A stretch of DNA of 64,000 nucleotides from SUG1106 sp051883095 (lineage in GTDB: Bacteria > Bacillota > Clostridia > Peptostreptococcales > Anaerovoracaceae): positions 1-64,000 of the forward strand of contig JBJETB010000033.1 in assembly GCA_051883095.1 (NCBI GenBank). The letters run 5' to 3'. Of the stretch, positions 58,399-64,000 are shown in pieces (within the stretch, counting starts at the first letter, position 1; each line of letters opens with the position of its first letter). The notes under the pieces were generated by a model, which was given only the letters and a program-made list of their open reading frames with translations, made no database searches and had not been told where the DNA came from. Both the position numbers and the translations under genes were made by a program.

Positions 58399-59451
58399 AT
58401 GACAAAGAAGAAAATTTTAGTAGTTATTTTGACTTTTGTATTGTTATTTGCTTTCGCAGGATGCGGCGGCGATGGCGGAAATGACGAGGCGCAGACTTAT
58501 ACGCTGAATCTTGGAACGCAGTTTTACGATCCTGTTTCCACGCCGGAGCTGAATGCGCAGGGAATATCATTACAGTATTTTGCAGATCAGGTTGCAGAAA
58601 GGTCTGACGGAAGAATTACAGTTAATATTAACTGGGGTTCCATACTTGGTTCTGGTCCGGAATGTATTGAGATGGTAAAGGTTGGAGATCTGGATATGGT
58701 TGCAGGAGGAGCAACAGGTTCTGTAGACCCTAGATTCTCATGTATGCTTGTTCCAGGCGTAATGGATGATCTTGAGATGTCAAAGGCATTATTCGGTAAC
58801 CCTGATGGTGGCGTTTTCCAGATTTCAAAAGAAATATATGCAGATAATGGTATCACTCTTCTCTCATCTGATTATGGTGAATTCAGAGAACTGCAGAATA
58901 CCAAGCATGAAGTCATCAGCCCAGACGATTGTTCAGACCTTCTTCTCCGTGTATATGCAGATGATATCGTAAATGCATATTGGAGCGGTATTGCAAATAC
59001 AACTGTTATGTCAATGGGTGAAGTTTATACCGGATTACAGCTTGGAACTATTGACGGCATGGAATTCTGTCCTACTTCAACAGTATCTCATGGATTCGCA
59101 GATGTTTTAAAATATTGGACAGATATCAGATGGCAGTGGCAGGACTCCAACAGCCTGCTGATTAACAGCAAATTATTTAATTCCATGTCCGAAGAAGATC
59201 AGAAACTTATTCAGGAATGTGCATGGGAAGCATCAAACTACTGCATGGAAATGCTTGATGAGGACTATGACAAGGCTCTCAAGGTTATGGAAGAAAGCGG
59301 AATCAAGCTGCATTTCCTCACTGATGAAGAGAGACAGGCCTGGACCGACTATGCAGATTCTATGATGGATACTTTTGAAAGTTTAGTTGACGCAGAAACT
59401 TATGCAAAGGTAAAGGAAGTAACAAACGCTTACAGAGAAGCAAATAAATAA
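58399..59451 (+). CDS. dctP: TRAP transporter substrate-binding lipoprotein (DctP)
   Basis: A 350-aa extracytoplasmic solute receptor. The signal peptide ends in lipobox FAGC (Cys at about 22). The DctP fold is seen in LNLGTQFYDPVSTPELNAQGISLQYFADQVAERSDGRI, then LLLRVYADDIVNAYW (the Arg that usually binds the substrate carboxylate) and VYTGLQLGTIDGMEF. The ligand is probably a carboxylate but unidentified. GGAAAGGAG precedes the ATG. First gene of the sigma-54-driven operon. Confidence 0.93.
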   Translation: MTKKKILVVILTFVLLFAFAGCGGDGGNDEAQTYTLNLGTQFYDPVSTPELNAQGISLQYFADQVAERSDGRITVNINWGSILGSGPECIEMVKVGDLDMVAGGATGSVDPRFSCMLVPGVMDDLEMSKALFGNPDGGVFQISKEIYADNGITLLSSDYGEFRELQNTKHEVISPDDCSDLLLRVYADDIVNAYWSGIANTTVMSMGEVYTGLQLGTIDGMEFCPTSTVSHGFADVLKYWTDIRWQWQDSNSLLINSKLFNSMSEEDQKLIQECAWEASNYCMEMLDEDYDKALKVMEESGIKLHFLTDEERQAWTDYADSMMDTFESLVDAETYAKVKEVTNAYREANK

Positions 59452-59525
59452 GGACATTTTGCTGACAGTCCGGTGCTGTATATAGAATAACGGCATCGGA
59501 CTGCAGTACGGAAAGGAAAGAATTT

Positions 59526-60026
59526 ATGAAACTTTTAAGTAAACTGGACCTTTATATTGAGAGAGTCCTGGGAGTATGTAATGGTATATTTGTCCTTGCC
59601 ATGTTTGCTATAGTAAATATCCAGGTTTTGATAAGATATGTTTTTCGGGGAAATCTGGGTATGCTTTCCGATCTGCCTGTATATCTGCTGGTTTATGCGG
59701 TGTTTTTTTCCGCTTCTCTTGCAGTAAAGCACGATGACCATATCAAGATAGAAATCATAGATAGTTTAATAAAAAACAGGACGGTGCTCAGAGCTATTCA
59801 ATCATGTCTGAAGCTTCTGATGTTTTTGGCGATGGCGATGTTCTGCTATCACTGTTTTATTCACGAAATCAATCTGATCAACACAGGTAATACGGACCCG
59901 GCAACAAAGATACCGTATTGGGTATTGAACATTATATTACCGATTAGTTCTACGCTGATGACTGTGTATTATGGAGTGAATACCATAAAGTCCTTTAAGC
60001 GTATAAAAGGAGGTGCAGATAACTGA
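59526..60026 (+). CDS. dctQ: TRAP transporter small membrane subunit (DctQ)
   Basis: A 166-aa protein with four transmembrane helices (about 15-35, 45-68, 88-108 and 130-150) and the family pattern VLIRYVFRGNLGMLSDLPVYLLVYAVFFSASLAVKHDDHIKIEIID. Its stop overlaps the start of dctM by one base. Together they form the Na+-driven importer. Confidence 0.92.
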   Translation: MKLLSKLDLYIERVLGVCNGIFVLAMFAIVNIQVLIRYVFRGNLGMLSDLPVYLLVYAVFFSASLAVKHDDHIKIEIIDSLIKNRTVLRAIQSCLKLLMFLAMAMFCYHCFIHEINLINTGNTDPATKIPYWVLNIILPISSTLMTVYYGVNTIKSFKRIKGGADN

Positions 60027-61351
60027 TGGAACTTCTAATCTGCGCTTTAGTGCTGGCTATTATACTGATACTGCTTGGCATGGATATAGGAATGAGTTTC
60101 CTGGTTTCAGTTACAGCATATATGCTGTTGACAGGCGGCTCCATGACAAGTTTTCCGAGATTGGCTTTTAATGCAAATCTCAGTTACTCACTGCTGGCGA
60201 TACCTCTGTTTATTTTAGGCGGGGTATTAATGGAAAAAAGCGGCATAGCAACTGCTATCGTCGAATGGTGCGAATCACTGCTGAGAAAGACCAAGAGCGG
60301 TATGGGAGCTGTTATCCCTATTGCGTGCATGTTCTTCGGAACTCTCTGCGGGTCTGCCCTGGCCACTGTTTCTACAGTAGGAAATATGCTGATAGGGAAC
60401 CTGGAGGAAAAAGGATGGGACAGAAGATATACAACTGCACTGGTTGCGGCATCTTCCCCTCTCGGATACATGATTCCTCCGAACATGAATGCTATTATTT
60501 TCTCTGTAGTAAGCAGTGCCTCTGTTTCAGCCCTTTTCCTGGCGACAATTGTGCCAGGGGTTATCTGGGGAGTAGGCTATATAGTCCTTAATATGTTCAT
60601 GTATAAAAAATACTATGATCCTGAAGGAATAGGGAAGGCTGCCCAGATGCGCAATGCAGGGGAAAACTACGTACCTCATGAAGTTCTGCCTCTTGGCAAG
60701 GCATCATACAAGGCAATACCGGCAGCACTGATGCCTGTAATAATTCTAGGAGGCATATATGGCGGTATATGTACCCCGACTGAAGCAGGTGCGGTTTCTG
60801 CACTTTATGCAATGATTGCCGGAGGCATTATGTATAAGAAGCTGAAGGTAAAGGATTTGACGGCAAGTTTTTATGAAACCGGCACGTCATTGGGAACTAT
60901 GATGATTATATTCCCTTTTGCTACACTGTTTACAACCACAGCGGTTATGAACGGACTTCCGAATTTATTGGCAAACTTTATAGGCGGGCTGGATGTTCCG
61001 TCATGGGTACTGCTGATTGTTATTGACCTGATATTCCTGTTTGCAGGGTGCTTTTTTGATGCACCGATTTTAACGCTGGTTATCCCTCCGCTGCTTACTC
61101 CAACTATGAACATGCTTGGAGTCAGTGGAGAACAGTTTGGTGTAATGGTATTCATGGCAATTGGCATCGGCTCATGCACTCCGCCAATGGCAACGAATTT
61201 GTTTATAGCAGCAAGAGTAGGGAAAGTGGACGTGAAGGAGGTTATTCCGCCTCTGATGAAGATGTTGCTCTTTGTAGCCATTCCGTCTATGCTTCTGGTT
61301 ACGTTTGTTCCGGCACTGTCTACATGGCTGCCGAACCTGATTTTAAAATAA
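60026..61351 (+). CDS. dctM: TRAP transporter large permease (DctM)
   Basis: A 441-aa protein with about 12 transmembrane segments. It shows LLAIPLFILGGVLMEKSGIA, FFGTLCGSALATVSTVG, YMIPPNMNAIIFSVVSSAS, the TPTEAGAVSALYA motif and IGSCTPPMATNLFIAARV, all typical of DctM/GltK-like carriers. It imports the substrate captured by DctP. Confidence 0.95.
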   Translation: MELLICALVLAIILILLGMDIGMSFLVSVTAYMLLTGGSMTSFPRLAFNANLSYSLLAIPLFILGGVLMEKSGIATAIVEWCESLLRKTKSGMGAVIPIACMFFGTLCGSALATVSTVGNMLIGNLEEKGWDRRYTTALVAASSPLGYMIPPNMNAIIFSVVSSASVSALFLATIVPGVIWGVGYIVLNMFMYKKYYDPEGIGKAAQMRNAGENYVPHEVLPLGKASYKAIPAALMPVIILGGIYGGICTPTEAGAVSALYAMIAGGIMYKKLKVKDLTASFYETGTSLGTMMIIFPFATLFTTTAVMNGLPNLLANFIGGLDVPSWVLLIVIDLIFLFAGCFFDAPILTLVIPPLLTPTMNMLGVSGEQFGVMVFMAIGIGSCTPPMATNLFIAARVGKVDVKEVIPPLMKMLLFVAIPSMLLVTFVPALSTWLPNLILK

Positions 61352-61386
61352 GGTGTAAATTAATGGGAAAATGGAGGAAATAAACT

Positions 61387-62130
61387 ATGACTGTAGATTT
61401 AAGCAAATGTGTAATAGGTTTTGTAAGCGGCTTCGAAGAAGGAAAAGGTCGTACAGGGTACCAGGTTAAAGTTCTGGTACGCGGTCTTGAGCATACTTTT
61501 GATGCCACCAGAGAAGTATATGAAATTCGCTATACGGATAAATATTTCCCTTATCCATGCCTCGGAGAAATATTATTCCTGCTTCATTTTGATGAAAAGG
61601 GAATTCTGGTGGAACTGGAAGATGTAAACGATCTGACGGATCCTGACAGAAAAGTGAAGACAGGAATTAGTATGGGAACAACTCGTATGTTCCAGAAGAA
61701 AATCACCGAAGATACTTTAACCTTTGGAGATATACTGAAGTTTGAAGATAATAAGATTATTTTTGAACATTTTGATGAAAATAATCAGTCCGGAAAAGAT
61801 ATGGGTGAAAATATGGAAGACACCATATGTGCTTTAACATATGGAGGAAATATTAAAAAACCTTATAACGGCATGGAGCTTACAATGGCACCGGATTGCA
61901 TAATCTATTTCTGGGATTGGAGCACTGCAACTCATCCGTTCTGCATCTGCAGCAGAGAACAGGCTAAAGAGTGGAACTTTGTCGAGAAGTTCTCATTAGG
62001 AACTGTTGAGGATATTAAGCGGGCATACTGGCTTGGAATGTTCTCTACAAGAGGAGACGAAAGCAAGATTGACCTGATTAAATGCTTCCCTAACAAGGTG
62101 CCTGGATGGGTCGGAATAGATGAAATATAA
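61387..62130 (+). CDS. Uncharacterised protein of the TRAP operon
   Basis: A 247-aa soluble protein that I do not recognise. No signal peptide or membrane helix is seen. It has about seven Cys (including FCICSREQ), many aromatics and acidic patches, and motifs such as ALTYGGNIKKPYNGMELTMAPDCIIYFWDWS and LGMFSTRGDESKIDL. AGGAAAT-type ribosome site, 35 nt behind dctM. Position between a TRAP transporter and its regulator suggests an enzyme or binding protein for the imported compound. Confidence 0.7.
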   Translation: MTVDLSKCVIGFVSGFEEGKGRTGYQVKVLVRGLEHTFDATREVYEIRYTDKYFPYPCLGEILFLLHFDEKGILVELEDVNDLTDPDRKVKTGISMGTTRMFQKKITEDTLTFGDILKFEDNKIIFEHFDENNQSGKDMGENMEDTICALTYGGNIKKPYNGMELTMAPDCIIYFWDWSTATHPFCICSREQAKEWNFVEKFSLGTVEDIKRAYWLGMFSTRGDESKIDLIKCFPNKVPGWVGIDEI

Positions 62131-62160
62131 AATTTAAAATAATCCATATTTTTCTGATAT

Positions 62161-62190
62161 TTGACATTGCGTTTTGTGTTAGAATATAAA
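62161..62190 (+). promoter_or_regulatory. Promoter of the second sigma-54 activator gene
   Basis: TTGACA (62161-62166), an 18-nt spacer and TATAAA (62185-62190); AT-rich, then GGAGG before the ATG at 62210. It has no copy of the GGTGAAAATTTTCACC palindrome. Confidence 0.6.
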
Positions 62191-62209
62191 AAAATATGGA
62201 GGAACAGTC

Positions 62210-63595
62210 ATGAGTAAAGAGTTTTTTGACACGGTATTTGAAAATTTTAAAGATGGGATAATGATTTCAGATTCACAAGGCAAGATTATATATGTAAACG
62301 ACTCCTATTGTCGTATGAGCATGCAGCCGCGTGAAAATATTCTTGGAAAAGAATGCTTTGAAATGGAGAAAATAGGTATAACAATGTTCGGTCAAAGAGC
62401 TCTTTCTTATGCTCTGAAAACGAAAAAAAGGATTGAAGAGATAATAGAAAGCCCAGATGATGAAAATATAAAGTATAATGTCACGGGTCTGCCTCTGTTT
62501 GATGAAAATAATCAGATGATTTATGTCATAGTCGGAGCGATTTCTCTGGCAAACGTAAATACGCTGCAGCGTAATCTGACAGAAGTCGGACGTGAAAATA
62601 TACGTGAAGCGGTGAGGACAAGCAATCTGATGTGTTCTGAAGAAGACGGGAACGACATTATTGCAGAAAGCAAAAGCATGCGTGCAGTGGTTTCTCTGGC
62701 TCTTCAGGTTGCACCCACGGATGTTTCAATCCTGATCACAGGCGACAGTGGTACAGGAAAAGAAGTTGTAGCTGAACTGATTTATCAGAACAGCCACAGA
62801 AAGGGGCATCCTTTTGTTAAAATAAACTGTTCGGCAATTCCTTCAAATCTATTGGAAACAGAGCTCTTTGGATATGAAGAAGGAGCATTTACCGGAGCAA
62901 TGAAGGGCGGCAAGCCAGGACTTTTTGAGGTGGCAAACGGCGGGACGGTGTTTCTGGATGAAATAGGTGATATGCCTCTTGAGCTTCAGCCTAAGATTCT
63001 CCGTCTGATCCAAACGAAGGAAATCATGAGGGTGGGAGGAAGAAAAACAATTCCACTGGATATACGTTTGATTTCTGCCACAAACAAGAACCTACCGGCT
63101 GCTATAGTTAATAAGGAATTCAGAGAAGATCTGTATTATCGGATTAACATAGTACCCATCACTCTTTTGCCCCTCAGAGAACGCAGAGAAGACATTGTGC
63201 CTTTGATTTTATATTTCTTCAAAAAATACAGTAAGCATTATCAGAAAGAAATGGATATAACAGATACCGCACTTGCATTACTTTGTCGTTATGATTGGCC
63301 CGGCAATATTAGAGAACTGAAAAATATCATAGAAAGAACGGTGGTGATGAATGTAACCGGCACCATTGATTCCGATCTGGTATGTCTGGTTCTGGGAATA
63401 CAGAAACATGAAATATGGGAAGGCGGCGAACAGGAAGAAGCCGTATGCACAAGTCTGTATTCCGAACTGGAAAAGCTCGAACGTCAGCTGATTCTGGGAG
63501 CTCTGAATCGGAATGAGTCTAAAAGAAAAGCGGCAAAGGAACTTGGAATTGACCATTCTACTCTGATTAAAAAATGCAAAAAGTATGGCTTTTAA
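62210..63595 (+). CDS. Sigma-54-dependent activator of the TRAP operon
   Basis: A 461-aa enhancer-binding protein. A PAS domain (about 5-115) is the likely ligand sensor. The AAA+ domain has Walker A TGDSGTGKEVVAEL (about 180), the standard GAFTGA loop, Walker B GGTVFLDEIGD and the R-finger region. The C-terminal Fis HTH is NESKRKAAKELGIDHSTLIKKCKKYGF. There is no receiver domain. It probably binds the palindromes at 58157-58203 and drives the promoter at 58327. Confidence 0.93.
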   Translation: MSKEFFDTVFENFKDGIMISDSQGKIIYVNDSYCRMSMQPRENILGKECFEMEKIGITMFGQRALSYALKTKKRIEEIIESPDDENIKYNVTGLPLFDENNQMIYVIVGAISLANVNTLQRNLTEVGRENIREAVRTSNLMCSEEDGNDIIAESKSMRAVVSLALQVAPTDVSILITGDSGTGKEVVAELIYQNSHRKGHPFVKINCSAIPSNLLETELFGYEEGAFTGAMKGGKPGLFEVANGGTVFLDEIGDMPLELQPKILRLIQTKEIMRVGGRKTIPLDIRLISATNKNLPAAIVNKEFREDLYYRINIVPITLLPLRERREDIVPLILYFFKKYSKHYQKEMDITDTALALLCRYDWPGNIRELKNIIERTVVMNVTGTIDSDLVCLVLGIQKHEIWEGGEQEEAVCTSLYSELEKLERQLILGALNRNESKRKAAKELGIDHSTLIKKCKKYGF

Positions 63596-63616
63596 TTTAT
63601 CCGGAAAGAGAATAAC

Positions 63617-64000
63617 ATGGATAAGGATTTTTTAGCAGAATTATTTGACGTAAAGGGGAAAGTTGCTTTGATTACCGGTGCTACAGGGGCCCTTGGCAGA
63701 ACCGTAGCTAAAGGTTACGGCCTTGCGGGAATGAAGGTGATGGTTACAGGCAGAAGCTCTGAAAAATGTGAAAGCCTGTGTCAGGAATTACGTAAAGAAG
63801 GTATTGAATGCGGATATTCCGCCGGTGACCCGGCCGTGGAGACGGACGTAATTAAAGTAGTAAAAGATACCGTTGAACTGTTCGGCGAAATTAATGTTTT
63901 GTTGACTGCTGCCGGATACAACCATCCCCAGCCGATTGTGGAACAAGAGTTGGCTGAATGGAAAAAGATCATGGATTCAGACGTTCAGGGAACCTGGCTG
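63617..64000 (+). CDS. SDR family oxidoreductase (partial, runs off the window)
   Basis: The first 128 codons of a short-chain dehydrogenase, reading MDKDFLAELFDVKGKVALITGATGALGRTVAKGYG at the cofactor site and LLTAAGYNHPQPI where the NNAG-type motif lies; the active Ser and YxxxK are beyond the end. It follows the sigma-54 activator by 21 nt and may share its transcript. With the SDR at 57072 it brackets the TRAP operon. Confidence 0.88.
   Translation, partial: MDKDFLAELFDVKGKVALITGATGALGRTVAKGYGLAGMKVMVTGRSSEKCESLCQELRKEGIECGYSAGDPAVETDVIKVVKDTVELFGEINVLLTAAGYNHPQPIVEQELAEWKKIMDSDVQGTWL

Overview
The window looks like a chromosomal segment of a spore-forming, anaerobic, Gram-positive member of the Clostridia. 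Supporting signs are the sporulation genes yabP and yabQ, Firmicute-type promoters and AGGAGG ribosome binding sites, a rubrerythrin/PerR pair, two sigma-54 activators and a Stickland-type ornithine fermentation operon. A lineage near Anaerovoracaceae/Peptostreptococcales would fit, but that is inference. The segment is probably near the replication origin. It has a perfect parS site followed by parA-parB, then gdpP-rplI-dnaB-dnaD, yabP-yabQ-divIC-rnmV-rsmA, and further on walJ-rlmH.

Layout. 1-16.6 kb: chromosome partition and replication genes, sporulation and cell-division genes, an LtaS-type synthase, a GNAT enzyme, a DUF218 protein, a class V aminotransferase and a lipoprotein. 16.7-19.4 kb: perR-rbr (peroxide defence) and padR-DUF2812. 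19.4-28.8 kb: tRNA-Arg, a CoA-transferase, a GntR-controlled ABC transporter locus, a PepSY protein and a two-component system coupled to thioredoxin. 29-38.9 kb: a large RND exporter, cysK, feoA-feoB with a triple operator, rnhA, walJ and rlmH. 39.2-45.3 kb: HxlR, a macrodomain/SirTM pair, a sulfur operon (cysK-mnmA-rrf2), ArsR and ThrH. 45.5-56.8 kb: a RocR-like sigma-54 activator followed by the complete ornithine pathway: Orr, OraS/OraE, Ord and OrtA/OrtB, plus the aminomutase reactivase. This route converts L-ornithine through D-ornithine, 2,4-diaminopentanoate and 2-amino-4-ketopentanoate to D-alanine and acetyl-CoA. 56.9-64 kb: tRNA-Ala, an SDR, a TRAP transporter under a sigma-54 promoter, an uncharacterised protein, a second sigma-54 activator and a partial SDR.

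The most striking unexplained structure is a family of intergenic elements at 19404-19672, 32836-33093 and 41396-41654, with divergent or decayed relatives at 38982-39199 and 52754-52864. Each intact copy has four doublets. A doublet is a 9-bp motif (minus sense) followed 32 bp later by its inverted partner (plus sense). The doublets are separated by 51, 20 (or 30) and 51 bp, so all motifs sit about an integral number of helical turns apart. The 9-mer differs between elements (ATACGACAT, TTACAACAT, TGCCAACAT types), but both arms change together within an element and the architecture stays fixed. The elements lie at gene 3' ends, mostly between convergent genes, and two have their first arm inside the end of the upstream coding sequence. 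The most decayed copy lies against an apparently 5'-truncated PD-(D/E)XK nuclease-like ORF that separates oraE from its reactivase gene.

Regulatory structure is unusually readable here. It includes two sigma-54 promoters with upstream palindromes, a palindrome of the same type on the -35 of the RocR-like gene itself, three feo operators at exactly 34-bp spacing, two identical-core PadR operators, a PerR box, nested GntR palindromes and Rrf2-type sites.
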